Shown in pieces: positions 1 to 7,985 of a stretch of 64,000 bases of DNA. The position numbers and the translations under genes were made by a program. Each line of letters starts with the position of its first letter. The stretch's first letter is position 1. The notes under the pieces were generated by a model. It saw nothing but the letters and a program-made list of their open reading frames with translations, made no database searches and was not told the DNA's origin. Source of the stretch: DATFTE01 sp963840665 (GTDB lineage: Bacteria > Acidobacteriota > Terriglobia > Terriglobales > Acidobacteriaceae); the NCBI GenBank assembly GCA_963840665.1, contig CAWIZO010000005.1, forward strand, positions 62,001 through 126,000. Reading direction: 5' to 3'.

Positions 1-11
1 AGCTGCGTCTC

Positions 12-692
12 TTGAAAACGCTTCACTGTACCTTGCGCTTTGAAAAAAAAGCGTGGGACTCGGGTGCAATGCTGGTGGCGGGAGTCGACGAAGTGGGGCG
101 GGGATCGCTCTTTGGCCCGGTCGTGGCAGCGGCAGTGATTCTCGATCGCGGATACCGCGTGCGCGGCTTGCGCGATTCGAAGCTGCTTTTGGCCGAGCGC
201 CGCGAGGTTCTCGCCGAACGCATTCGCGAACATGCTGTGGCATGGGCTGTCGCGGCGGTCGATGCTGCTCGCATCGACCAGATCAATATCTATCAGGCTT
301 CGCGCGTCGCCATGTTGGAAGCGGTGCGCAAACTCCAGACTGTCCCCGATTATCTTTTGATTGACGCGGTGAAGCTTGATTGCGATTTGCAGCAGCGGTC
401 GATCATTCACGGGGATGCGCTCTCCGCGTCAATCGCGGCGGCGTCCATCATTGCCAAGGTCGAGCGTGATCGCCTGGTTCGCGAGTGGGACCCGGTGTTT
501 CCGGTCTATGGGTTGGCGTCCAACAAAGGCTACAGTACCCCGCGGCATCTGGCAGCGCTACGCGAGCACGGACCGTGCCCTTTGCACAGGCAGTCGTTTG
601 CTCCGGTGTGGAATGCGCCCGTTCCACAGGAAGTCCTGGCCTTCATGTTGGAAGAGGAAACGGCAGCGGTTCATGCAGAGGAAATCGCGTAG
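12..692 (+). CDS. rnhB: Ribonuclease HII
   Basis: Degrades the RNA strand of RNA-DNA hybrids and nicks 5' of single ribonucleotides in DNA; cytoplasmic. The family signature GVDEVGRG lies at residues 24-31. The acidic metal-binding set can be read as D26, E27, D118 (LLIDAV) and D153 (KVERD), so the enzyme looks catalytically intact. The length of 226 residues is normal for RNase HII. The start used is TTG at 12. The frame is still open to the window edge, so the true start may lie upstream and the 5' end should be treated as possibly partial. The gene runs in the same direction as the deacetylase that follows, separated by a word-repeat hairpin. Confidence 0.95.
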   Translation: MKTLHCTLRFEKKAWDSGAMLVAGVDEVGRGSLFGPVVAAAVILDRGYRVRGLRDSKLLLAERREVLAERIREHAVAWAVAAVDAARIDQINIYQASRVAMLEAVRKLQTVPDYLLIDAVKLDCDLQQRSIIHGDALSASIAAASIIAKVERDRLVREWDPVFPVYGLASNKGYSTPRHLAALREHGPCPLHRQSFAPVWNAPVPQEVLAFMLEEETAAVHAEEIA

Positions 693-693
693 C

Positions 694-796
694 AAGCACT
701 GCAGCACTCAGCACTCAGCATTCAGCCCTCCTGATTTTTAGAGTTACCGAAAACTTCCGCCTTGGCTGAATGCTGACGGCTGAGTGCTGACTGCTT
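694..796. repeat. Palindromic word-repeat hairpin (CAGCACT type)
   Basis: The left arm at 694-727 and the right arm at 764-796 form an almost fully complementary stem of about 33 bp around a 36-nt loop. Each arm is built from successive seven-base variants of the word CAGCACT (CAGCACT, CAGCATT, CAGCCGT and similar). It begins three bases after the rnhB stop and could act as a terminator or RNA-stabilising structure. The same word family recurs at 3207-3300, 5002-5110 and 47027-47066. Confidence 0.8.
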
Positions 797-811
797 GTAT
801 AGAATGAACGC

Positions 812-1558
812 ATGCTCCGCATGATGGTGGTTACTGCGCATCCTGACGACGAAGCGGGAGGCTTCGGCGGCTCTCTCCGTCTTTATCACGACCGTGGTGT
901 CGAAACCTGCGTCATCTGTCTCACGCCCGGGCAAGCCGCCACCAATCGCGGCGCCGCGAAGTCTGACGACGAACTGGCCGCCATCCGACGCAAGGAGTTT
1001 GCGGCCTCGTGCGCGATCCTGAAAGTCTCGCGCGGCCTGGTGCTGAATTATCCGGACGGAAACCTGTATCGCCAGGATCTTTACCACGTAGTTTGCGATC
1101 TCACCTATCACGTGCGCGAATTCCGCCCGCAGGTGATGCTGACGTTTGGACCCGAAGGCGGAATCACCGGACACATCGATCACTCGATGGCGTCTGTCTT
1201 TGCCACGCTGGCCTTCGAGTGGGCCGGTCGCACGAATCGATATCCCGATCAATTGAAAGACGGAGTACAGCCGCATCGTGTGCGCAAACTTTATTTCCAC
1301 ACCGCGGGGCTTGTTCTGCCGGACCGCCAGCCCGTTACGCCGCCTCCTCCGACAACGGCGATCGCTATTGGCTCTTATTTGCAAACCAAGATCGATGCTT
1401 TTAAAGCTCATAGCAGCCAGTCGCCTCTATTTTCGCGGGTGGAAGAAAACATAAGAAAGTTTGGTTCCGAGGAGAAGTTTCATCTGGCAGCATCCGTAGA
1501 TTTCGCTCCGGTCGTCGCCGAGACTGATCTATTTGCGGGGATCCAGGGAAGCAGTTGA
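812..1558 (+). CDS. PIG-L (LmbE-like) family deacetylase
   Basis: Predicted zinc-dependent N-acetylglucosaminyl deacetylase. The hallmark AHPDDE lies at residues 9-14, and the third zinc ligand region GHIDH lies at residues 120-124, so the metal site looks complete. The length of 248 residues fits the family. Relatives include BshB of bacillithiol synthesis, MshB of mycothiol synthesis and various glycan deacetylases; nothing nearby identifies the substrate, and no bshA or bshC is in the window. An ATG at 821 is an alternative start that begins directly with the beta strand before AHPDDE; there is no strong ribosome binding site for either start. Confidence 0.85.
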   Translation: MLRMMVVTAHPDDEAGGFGGSLRLYHDRGVETCVICLTPGQAATNRGAAKSDDELAAIRRKEFAASCAILKVSRGLVLNYPDGNLYRQDLYHVVCDLTYHVREFRPQVMLTFGPEGGITGHIDHSMASVFATLAFEWAGRTNRYPDQLKDGVQPHRVRKLYFHTAGLVLPDRQPVTPPPPTTAIAIGSYLQTKIDAFKAHSSQSPLFSRVEENIRKFGSEEKFHLAASVDFAPVVAETDLFAGIQGSS

Positions 1559-1606
1559 TTTGCTCGCGGACTTGCCCAATCTCTTACGCACCCCTCCAAC
1601 CACGAC

Positions 1607-1690
1607 GTCATCCCGAAGCGAAGCGAGGGATCGGGCGAGCAGCATCGACGCTTCACGCCAGATCCTTCGGACTTTCGGCCTCAGGATAAC
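1607..1690. repeat. Imperfect inverted repeat (GTCATCC...GGATC type)
   Basis: The left arm at 1607-1632 begins GTCATCCCGAAGCG. The right arm at 1660-1690 is its imperfect reverse complement and ends GGATAAC. The right arm contains the TGA stop codon of the minus-strand hydrolase at 1681-1683 and covers its last codons. Similar GTCATCCTGAGCGAAGCG-like palindromes are, from general knowledge, common between genes in many environmental bacteria. Confidence 0.65.
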
Positions 1691-2445
1691 TTCGGGGTTA
1701 GGAATCCCAGCGCAGTGCGTGCAAACAGGGGAGCGGCGTCCAAGAATACAGGCCCATGTCCGCCGTTGGGCACAACCCACAGGGCCGACCGCGGAATGGC
1801 GCGATACATCTCTACACCCATCTCCACAGGATAGAGAAAGTCACGATCTCCGTAGACGATCAGGGTCGACGCCGTAATCGTAGACAGTGAGGCTGCTGTA
1901 AAATTCATGTCGTCGAAGCTATCTTTCATATCGCGCTGCCATTCCCACAACGCGATGATCTGGTTATCGCCCAATTTGTGCCGCTTGCGCATCGTCTCCC
2001 ATTCCTTGGGCGATTGATTCTCGATAACCACCCGCCGCATTACTTCGCGGGCTTGTTCCGGAAAATACATGGTCGCGCTGACCAGAACCATAGCTTCGAT
2101 GCGATCAGGCTGGAGCGTAGCCATGTGGAGAAGCGTGTTCGCGCCAAAGCTGACGCCGATCGCGCGGCACCGTTCGACGCCGAGGTGATCGAGTAGAGCC
2201 AGCACGTCGGATGCGCATTGCCGGTGCGTGATTTTCCTCTGCGGATTTGTCGATCGTCCGTGGCCGCGGGCATCGGGCATGATGAGAGTAAATTCGCTCA
2301 CGAACTGATCGCGGCCGGCGTGGATCCAATCCTCGTGACATCCGCCTCCTCCATGCAGCAGCAACAGCGGGTCTCCCGCGCCGTCGATCTCGTAATACAT
2401 TTCAATGCCGTTGATCTGAGTGGTTGCGTTCCTCATGGGTGCCAT
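1681..2445 (-). CDS. Alpha/beta-fold hydrolase
   Basis: Single-domain alpha/beta hydrolase of about 254 residues, probably a soluble esterase or related enzyme. The oxyanion-hole segment HGGGG lies near residues 31-35. The nucleophile elbow GVSFGA has its serine at about residue 99. The acid sits in YGDRD and the catalytic histidine in NGGHGP near the C-terminus, so the triad looks complete. The start at 2445 is one choice among several in-frame ATGs (2436 is also possible), and no clear ribosome binding site separates them. The gene is divergent from tmk. Its stop codon lies inside the inverted repeat 1607-1690. The substrate cannot be told from sequence. Confidence 0.85.
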   Translation of the reverse strand: MAPMRNATTQINGIEMYYEIDGAGDPLLLLHGGGGCHEDWIHAGRDQFVSEFTLIMPDARGHGRSTNPQRKITHRQCASDVLALLDHLGVERCRAIGVSFGANTLLHMATLQPDRIEAMVLVSATMYFPEQAREVMRRVVIENQSPKEWETMRKRHKLGDNQIIALWEWQRDMKDSFDDMNFTAASLSTITASTLIVYGDRDFLYPVEMGVEMYRAIPRSALWVVPNGGHGPVFLDAAPLFARTALGFLTPKLS

Positions 2446-2532
2446 TCTGATCGAGAACACGGAAACGGACAATCTAGTATGTTCGCGTGATATTCTCTAC
2501 ATTCCACCTGCAGCAAAGAAAGATATCTTCCT

Positions 2533-3200
2533 GTGGCGACAAATCGCGGCCGTTTCATCACGTTCGAAGGACTCGACGGCTGCGGCAAGAGCACGCAACT
2601 TGAGAAACTAGCTTCTACGTTGCGAGCGCAAGGTCTAAGCGTAGTGGTCACGCGAGAGCCTGGCGGGACCGAAACCGGCGAGAAAATTCGCAAGCTGTTG
2701 CTGGATACGGCGACCTCGGCTCTGTCGCCAATGGCCGAACTCGCGCTGATGTTTGCTTCGCGAGCGCAGCACATCAAAGAGGTGATTCATCCAGCGCTCG
2801 CGGAGGGGAAGATCGTGTTATGCGACCGCTTCACCGATTCGACCGAGGCCTACCAGGGTGGAGGACGCAAGCTGGGTTCGGCTCCCGTGCTGGCGTTGCA
2901 TCGCATTCTCTGCGGAAATCTGCAGCCAGAGCTCACGATCCTTATGGACTCTGACGTCGCTCACAGTGTGGAGCGAGCTCGCCGACGCAATCGAACACGC
3001 GGACGCGGAGAAAACGACGAAGGGCGCTTTGAGCAGGAGAATCGGGCGTTCTTCGGGCGTGTCCGCAATGCCTACCTGGCTCTCGCGGCGCAGAGAAGCA
3101 GCGTGTGGTGCTGGTGGATGCACGCGGCGCAGTGGCGGATACGCACAAGAAGATTGTCGAAATTGTGCGAAGGAAATTGAAGCTGGCGAAGACGGCATGA
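2533..3200 (+). CDS. tmk: Thymidylate kinase, frameshifted near the C-terminus
   Basis: Phosphorylates dTMP to dTDP for DNA precursor supply. The P-loop GLDGCGKST lies at residues 13-21, the REPGGT motif at 41-46, CDRFTDSTEAYQGGGR in the middle, and an arginine-rich lid follows. The starting frame (GTG at 2533) stops at 3180, but its last ~30 residues are tryptophan- and cysteine-rich and unlike the family. Moving one base back at about 3088-3093 gives the expected ending (RVVLVDARGAVADTHKKIVE) and a stop at 3198-3200. One base therefore seems to be missing here. A kinase this essential should be intact, so a sequence error is at least as likely as a real mutation. holB follows, as often in bacteria. 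Confidence 0.88.
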
Positions 3201-3206
3201 AAGAAC

Positions 3207-3300
3207 AGCAATCAGCAGTCAGCACTCAGCATTCAGCCCTTCGAGGCTTAGAAGCCGGGCGCAAGAATTGGAATGGCTGACTGCTGAATGCTGAATGCTT
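3207..3300. repeat. Palindromic word-repeat hairpin (CAGCACT type)
   Basis: The left arm at about 3207-3238 reads as CAGCAGT, CAGCACT, CAGCATT and CAGCC. The right arm at 3275-3300 is a series of reverse-complement words (GGCTGACTGCTGAATGCTGA). The arms pair over about 26 bp with a few mismatches. The right arm overlaps the first possible start codon of holB (ATG 3295), so the element reaches the translation start region. Confidence 0.75.
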
Positions 3301-3303
3301 CTT

Positions 3304-4401
3304 ATGGGATTCTCAGATTTTCACGGTAACACGGACGTTGTCGATCGCCTGCGCGAGATGCTGGCGCGGAACCGCTTTCCTCAAGGAGTGATTTTTGCGG
3401 GGCCCGGCGGTTCGGGAAAGTACACGCTAGCACTGATGCTGGCGAAGGCCATGAACTGTCTGTCACCCATCGTGACCGACGGCCTTCCCGATTTTTGCGG
3501 CCAGTGTTCAAACTGCGTCCGCATTGCACAGTCGGAAGATCTTGCAGCTCGCATGGCCGAAGCTGTCGAGGCCCGGGAGAACCTTCGCGAGACCGACAAG
3601 AAAGAAACTCGCCTCTTCGTTCAAACTCACCCCGATGTTCTGATCATCCCTCCCGACCCGCCGCAGATGATGATCAAAGTGGACCAGGTGCGGCGCGTCA
3701 TTGAACACATTTATTTTCGTCCGTCCGAGGGCAGAGAACGGGTCTTCATTTTCACCGATTCAGCGTTCATGAAAGAAGCAGCGAACTCGCTGCTGAAGAT
3801 ACTCGAGGAGCCGCCGGATTTCGCCACAATTTTTCTTCTCACCGAGAATGCAGGCGAGTTGCTGCCGACCATCCGATCGCGGTCGATGATCATCACGCTC
3901 GCTGCGCTTCCCGTCGAAGAGATCGAAGCTTATCTCGCGAAGCGGCGTCCCGACTGGAATGCCAAACAGCACGCCTTGGTGGCACGACTGTCAGAAGGCG
4001 CGGTCGGCCGCGCGCAAGCCTTTGATCTCGCGGCCTACACAGCGGCTCGATCACATGCCCTCGCAATTCTGCATTCTGCCCTGCGAACCGCGGACCATTC
4101 TGAGCTGTTCAAGATCACCGAGACCTACCGTGCCGGCGCCGAGGGACGTGACAAGACTGAGCGGCTGCTGCGAAGCTTGTATTCCCTGCTGCAGGATCTG
4201 ACTTTCTTGAACTCAGGTACGCCGGAATTGGTGCGGAACACCGATATCGATCCAGATTTAAAGCGTCTGAAAGAGGCGGCTGACTTTGAATGGATCGAGC
4301 GGGCCGCCCAGCAACTAGGAGAGGTTGAGCGCGGCATGCGCCGGAATCTTCTACGTTCCTTATCGCTGGACGCCTTCGCTGTGGCGATGGAAAAAGCTTA
4401 G
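3304..4401 (+). CDS. holB: DNA polymerase III delta' subunit
   Basis: Clamp-loader subunit that works with gamma/tau and delta to load the sliding clamp. The nucleotide-binding loop reads GPGGSGKYT, where the residue after the lysine is Tyr instead of Ser/Thr; delta' is a non-ATPase in characterised clamp loaders, which fits. A zinc module is visible as one Cys followed by CGQCSNC. The conserved region NSLLKILEEPP is followed by the SRSM segment. A stretch of about 25 residues before HPDV looks inserted compared with common homologues. ATG 3304 was chosen over ATG 3295 because 3295 lies inside the repeat arm; neither has a good ribosome binding site. It sits next to tmk. Confidence 0.9.
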   Translation: MGFSDFHGNTDVVDRLREMLARNRFPQGVIFAGPGGSGKYTLALMLAKAMNCLSPIVTDGLPDFCGQCSNCVRIAQSEDLAARMAEAVEARENLRETDKKETRLFVQTHPDVLIIPPDPPQMMIKVDQVRRVIEHIYFRPSEGRERVFIFTDSAFMKEAANSLLKILEEPPDFATIFLLTENAGELLPTIRSRSMIITLAALPVEEIEAYLAKRRPDWNAKQHALVARLSEGAVGRAQAFDLAAYTAARSHALAILHSALRTADHSELFKITETYRAGAEGRDKTERLLRSLYSLLQDLTFLNSGTPELVRNTDIDPDLKRLKEAADFEWIERAAQQLGEVERGMRRNLLRSLSLDAFAVAMEKA

Positions 4402-4589
4402 ATAAAACGTAACCTCGTTCTGAAGGCGCGAAACCGCCCTTTTGTGCAACCTCTTTCGTTCCGCCACTTGAGGATTGTCATCTCCGACGCCCCTGTGCTA
4501 CGGTAGGTAAAAGTTCACGCCTTCGTACCCACAATGCCAGCAGCTCAAAATTGTGGTCAGCAACACAAAGCGTGTCTAGAGGTGGTGCC

Positions 4590-5003
4590 ATGAAGGATGC
4601 CATTTCGATGCCTGCCGATCGTCCCTCGGAAACTGAAGGCTTCGCCAACCGCAAGCTGATCCGGCCGTCCCTCAACCGTGGAGATCATAACCACGCTCCC
4701 GCTGCCAACGGCGAGCGCCGCGACCGCCAGGAACGTCCCGAGCGCAATGACCGGCCGACGGGTGGCGGCAAGAAAGTCGCTCCACCGGAACAGACCAACG
4801 CCGAGAATTTTTATTATCAGAAACAGATGCAAGCGCACACACCCATGGTGGTGGTGCTGCGCGACGGCGAAGAACTTCACGGGACCATCGAGTGGTACGA
4901 CAAGGCATGCATCAAGCTGATCCGCAATGGCGAACCCAATATCATGGTGTACAAACCCGCCATCAAGTACATGTACAAAGAAGGCGAGAACGCGAAGAAG
5001 TAG
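4590..5003 (+). CDS. hfq: Hfq-like RNA chaperone with long N-terminal extension
   Basis: Small-RNA chaperone of the Sm/Hfq family, expected to form a ring in the cytoplasm. The Sm fold occupies about the last 65 of 137 residues. The Sm1 part is MVVVLRDGEELHGTIEWYD and the Sm2 part is NIMVYKPAIKYMY. In typical Hfq the Sm2 motif reads YKHAI, so the histidine is replaced here by proline. The first ~70 residues are charged, rich in Arg, Asn, Glu and Pro, and likely disordered, unlike enterobacterial Hfq where the extension is C-terminal. AGAGGT upstream supports ATG 4590. The next gene, dcd, is convergent. Confidence 0.82.
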   Translation: MKDAISMPADRPSETEGFANRKLIRPSLNRGDHNHAPAANGERRDRQERPERNDRPTGGGKKVAPPEQTNAENFYYQKQMQAHTPMVVVLRDGEELHGTIEWYDKACIKLIRNGEPNIMVYKPAIKYMYKEGENAKK

Positions 5004-5110
5004 CCGTCAGCTTAGTAGGTCCTTCGTACGACGGTCGGACTTCTGAAGATCCAATACCATCTATGCGCAAAAGGTGTCTCTGAAAGCTGACGGCTGATAG
5101 CTGACAGCTT
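5002..5110. repeat. Word-repeat inverted repeat (AGCTGACGGCT type)
   Basis: AGCCGTCAGCTT at 5002-5013 is perfectly complementary to AAGCTGACGGCT at 5084-5095, and further related words (GATAGCTGACAGCTT) follow to 5110. It fills the space between the convergent hfq-like and dcd genes and starts at the last base of the hfq-like stop codon. It belongs to the same word family as 694-796. Confidence 0.7.
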
Positions 5111-5111
5111 C

Positions 5112-5663
5112 TTACAGTTTCGGCAGCACAATTCCCTTCTGCGACTGATACTTCCCCTTGCGGTCGGCGTAGCTGACTTCGCAGACTTCGTCTCCCTGGA
5201 AGAAGATGATCTGGCAGAGACCCTCGTTGGCATAGATCCGCGCGGGCAGCGGCGTGGTATTCGAGATTTCGAGAGTCACGAATCCTTCCCACTCAGGTTC
5301 AAACGGCGTGACGTTCACGATAATGCCGCAACGGGCGTATGTAGATTTACCCACGCAGATTGTGAGGATGTCGCGGGGAATCTTGAAATACTCGACCGAG
5401 CGCGCCAAGGCAAAGGAATTGGGCGGCACGATGGCAACGTCGGTGCGCACCGTCACAAACGACTTCTCGTCGAAATGCTTGGGGTCGACAATCGTCGAGT
5501 TCACGTTGGTGAAAATCTTGAATTCGTCGGCCACGCGCAAGTCATAGCCATAGGAAGAAAGCCCGTAAGAGACCACGCCTTCCCGCACCTGTTTCTCGGA
5601 GAAGGGGTTGATCATGTCGTGCTCTTTCGCCATCTTGCGGATCCAGCGGTCACTCTTCAGCAT
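5112..5663 (-). CDS. dcd: dCTP deaminase
   Basis: Deaminates dCTP to dUTP on the route to dTTP; in some homologues the enzyme also hydrolyses dUTP to dUMP. The protein has 183 residues. The Family segments include SSYGYDLRV, the active-site region GKSTYARCGI and the catalytic glutamate context GFVTLEISN, all as expected. The start at 5663 is chosen because AAGGAG lies just upstream. An in-frame extension further upstream enters an AT-rich repeat and is not credible as coding. Together with tmk it places two dTTP-synthesis genes within 3 kb. Confidence 0.93.
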   Translation of the reverse strand: MLKSDRWIRKMAKEHDMINPFSEKQVREGVVSYGLSSYGYDLRVADEFKIFTNVNSTIVDPKHFDEKSFVTVRTDVAIVPPNSFALARSVEYFKIPRDILTICVGKSTYARCGIIVNVTPFEPEWEGFVTLEISNTTPLPARIYANEGLCQIIFFQGDEVCEVSYADRKGKYQSQKGIVLPKL

Positions 5664-5680
5664 GGAACTCCTTGAAGGAA

Positions 5681-5766
5681 TTGGTAATTTTGCAATTTTT
5701 GTAATTTGGTAAATTTGCACTAGAAGCGTTCAAATTACCAAATTTCCCGATCACCAAATTGCGAAA
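5681..5766. repeat. AT-rich inverted word repeat (AATTTGGT type)
   Basis: The left arm at 5681-5717 and the right arm at 5731-5766 are imperfect reverse complements made of variants of AATTTGGTAATTTTG. The element is strikingly AT-rich against GC-rich flanks and lies directly upstream of the dcd ribosome binding site. It resembles the other intergenic word arrays in construction but uses a different word. Confidence 0.65.
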
Positions 5767-5831
5767 TGGGTTTCTGGGCTGGTAAAGCATCTAAAACGAG
5801 GGTGAGGTCATATTACGGGAGATACCTGCCG

Positions 5832-5860
5832 TTGACAATCTCCCTTATGTCCCTTAGCAT
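5832..5860 (+). promoter_or_regulatory. Sigma-70-like promoter of the HU/IHF-like gene
   Basis: A perfect -35 hexamer TTGACA at 5832-5837 is followed after 17 bases by TAGCAT at 5855-5860, matching four of six -10 positions. It lies about 40 bases before the GTG start of the HU-like gene and points toward it. Confidence 0.6.
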
Positions 5861-5896
5861 CAATGACTTGGTGCACTGTTTTGACTTCGACGTGGG

Positions 5897-6175
5897 GTGC
5901 CGCCTGTGATTAAGCTCGACATTATCAATGAAGTGGTCAACAAGACCGGCATTACCAAAACCAAAGCCGAACTGGCCGTGGAAACCGTCTTCGAGAGCAT
6001 GAAGCGCTCCCTTTCGAAGGGCGACCGGATAGAGCTGCGCGGATTCGGCGTGTTCAACGTTCGTCCTCGCAAAACCGGCATCGGACGCAACCCGCGCACC
6101 GGGGCGGAAGTCTCGATTCCGCCGGGCAAAGCCGTCCGCTTCAAGCCGGGCAAGGAGTTGCAGTCCATCGAGTAA
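5897..6175 (+). CDS. HU/IHF family DNA-binding protein
   Basis: Small nucleoid-associated protein that bends DNA as a dimer. The 92-residue protein contains the family core LRGFGVFNVRPRKTGIGRNPRTG, where the arginine-rich beta arm carries the conserved proline in RNPRTG, and ends with the usual KPGKEL region. Either GTG 5897 or GTG 5906 could be the start; the second would give an N-terminus closer to most HU proteins. A good sigma-70-like promoter lies just upstream. Sequence alone does not separate HU from IHF subunits. Confidence 0.92.
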   Translation: MPPVIKLDIINEVVNKTGITKTKAELAVETVFESMKRSLSKGDRIELRGFGVFNVRPRKTGIGRNPRTGAEVSIPPGKAVRFKPGKELQSIE

Positions 6176-6259
6176 ACGAGTCTTCCTCGCGCTGAGAACC
6201 GGGCGGTGTTGCCCGTGTGTCTTGATCTTTTCAGCCGGCATGCTTGATCCCAGAAACTG

Positions 6260-7270
6260 ATGTCTGATCCCTCCACGCCGCTCTCCTCAACCACCGAGTA
6301 TTACAGTCCCGTCGAAGTGTTTTACATGCGACCGCCGAGACCGCGCTATTGGTTGCACGGGTTGCTGCTTCTGCTCACGATTCTCACCACGCTGATTGTG
6401 GGCTCGCGCATGGAGTTCAATTTCATCCACAACCTGCCGCCGTTTCGCGCGGGCAACGAATTTCTGCCTTTCTTCCCGATTGAGTGGGTGTGGGCGCAGC
6501 CTTCGCGCCTGTTGTTGGGGATTCCTTTTTCCGCAACCCTCTTGGTGATCCTGCTCGCTCACGAGATGGGACACTATCTCTACTGCCGCTACTATGGCGT
6601 GTACGCAACCCTTCCCTTCTTTATTCCCGCGCCAACTTTGATCGGCACGCTGGGAGCGGTGATTCGCATCAAGTCGCCGATCCGTTCCCGGGCGGCGCTA
6701 TTCGACATCGGCATCGCGGGACCCATTGCCGGATTCATCGTCGCGGTTTCGGTTCTGCTGGTTTCGCTGAGTCTGTCAAAGCCGTTGATGCCGGCGGCGG
6801 CACAGTCAGATATTTATCTTGGCTATCCTGTCATCTTCGAACTGGTACATCGTCTGCTCGCCGTGGTTGAGCCGCGTCTGACCATATCGTCATTGCCTCT
6901 GACCCACATTTATCTTCATCCCACAGCGGTCGCTGCGTGGGTGGGCATGTTTGCCACTGCGCTGAATCTGCTTCCCAGCGGTCAACTGGATGGTGGGCAC
7001 ATCGTGTACGCGCTTTGGCCGCGAGCCCACCGCTACATTTCCTGGATGACTGTCTTCGTGTTGCTGTTCCTGGGACGACAGTATGTCGGATGGCGCGTTT
7101 GGGCCGGTTTGGTTGCTGCGATGAATATTATTTCGTGGCGGCAGCGGCAGGCGCCGGAGTTTCCGGCGATCCACGGGTCGAGGTGGCTGTTGGCCTTGAT
7201 TGGACTAATCCTGCTGATTCTCACGCTGACTCCCATGCCATTCCGCGGCGCTGCACTCAACTGGAATTAA
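6260..7270 (+). CDS. Site-2 protease family (M50) membrane metalloprotease
   Basis: Predicted intramembrane zinc protease of 336 residues. The zinc-binding motif HEMGH lies at residues 101-105 inside a hydrophobic segment, and the third ligand region NLLPSGQLDGGH lies near residues 235-246. Several membrane segments can be read, including residues ~32-48, 85-100 and three in the C-terminal half. There is no PDZ domain, unlike RseP/RasP proteases. Family members cut membrane-bound regulators; the substrate is unknown, and no anti-sigma factor lies beside the gene. It follows the HU-like gene by about 85 bases. Confidence 0.88.
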   Translation: MSDPSTPLSSTTEYYSPVEVFYMRPPRPRYWLHGLLLLLTILTTLIVGSRMEFNFIHNLPPFRAGNEFLPFFPIEWVWAQPSRLLLGIPFSATLLVILLAHEMGHYLYCRYYGVYATLPFFIPAPTLIGTLGAVIRIKSPIRSRAALFDIGIAGPIAGFIVAVSVLLVSLSLSKPLMPAAAQSDIYLGYPVIFELVHRLLAVVEPRLTISSLPLTHIYLHPTAVAAWVGMFATALNLLPSGQLDGGHIVYALWPRAHRYISWMTVFVLLFLGRQYVGWRVWAGLVAAMNIISWRQRQAPEFPAIHGSRWLLALIGLILLILTLTPMPFRGAALNWN

Positions 7271-7985
7271 CCTCCCGCAGTACGGGAAAGCGTGTACGCA
7301 TCCGTAGAGCGTGCGCCCGCTGACTCAGGTAAACCTGGCTCTTATTTCTTTACCTATCTTCACATTCTTTACATTTGTTGATGGAAACCCGCAACCAGCA
7401 GGGCATTCAGCGCTACGTGTTTTTGGAAGAGCATCCACAATTAGGGAGAACGCGTACCGCTCTCTCGCGCCTGCGTTGCGCAAGTGTCTGAAATTTAGCG
7501 AGTGCGCGGGAATCCGCGAACGGCACGCAGTTTGCATTTATCTTCTGCAAAATCATTCCAACCGTCTCTGGGTGTTTTGTGTCAAGGATTGCTGTTTTCC
7601 GGGCCCGCTTTTTGTTTGCTGTCAGCGAACGTTTGGCGCTTTATCCGATCGCGAATTCTGCCCGTGGAGGCTTTCGCCGCAAGGCTCACATTTCGCAGCC
7701 TCTTCCCAATCTATCGTTCCGAGATAGATTGTCGCGCAATGAAAAAGCGTCAAACGCACATCTAAAGGAAACTCCTTACAGCAAATCCAGTAGATACGGT
7801 CGTGGATTTTACGGAGTGGAGCGCCAGCCTTCAACCTTGCTTGTTGCGGCGCAATCTATTCCCACGATTTCTCCGCTCACTTCCTTTGCGCACAAAGAAA
7901 GGAAGTCGCCCCTCAGCGGAGTCACGGATCATTCCTGGCTCCTATCGTTGGTTCCATCAGAAGTCCCATAGGAGAAAGGCTATTT
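7271..7985 (+). other. 715-bp gene-free leader before the TonB receptor
   Basis: No convincing gene is seen. The open frames here (for example 7311-7727 and 7579-7971) have low-complexity, cysteine- and serine-rich translations without family features. The most notable structure is a bipartite stem-loop at 7871-7921. The coding start of the receptor has AGGAG at 7972-7976, ten bases before its ATG. A long untranslated leader or an unrecognised small RNA is possible. Confidence 0.5.
7871..7921 (+). promoter_or_regulatory. Bipartite stem-loop in the receptor leader
   Basis: CTCCGCT at 7871-7877 pairs with AGCGGAG at 7915-7921. Inside it ACTTCCTTT at 7879-7887 pairs with AAAGGAAGT at 7898-7906 around a 10-nt loop. 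Sixteen base pairs in two nested perfect blocks sit 64 bases upstream of the receptor ATG. It does not match a riboswitch I recognise. Confidence 0.5.

Noticed and set aside
722..1411. 229-codon minus-strand open frame
   Set aside because: Antisense to the PIG-L deacetylase, which has clear catalytic motifs.
6200..6230. Possible terminator after the HU-like gene (CGGGC...GCCCG)
   Set aside because: Only a 5-bp stem with a distant and interrupted T-run.
7311..7727. 138-codon plus-strand frame in the receptor leader
   Set aside because: Cys/Ser/Arg-rich translation, no domain, no ribosome binding site; treated as non-coding leader.
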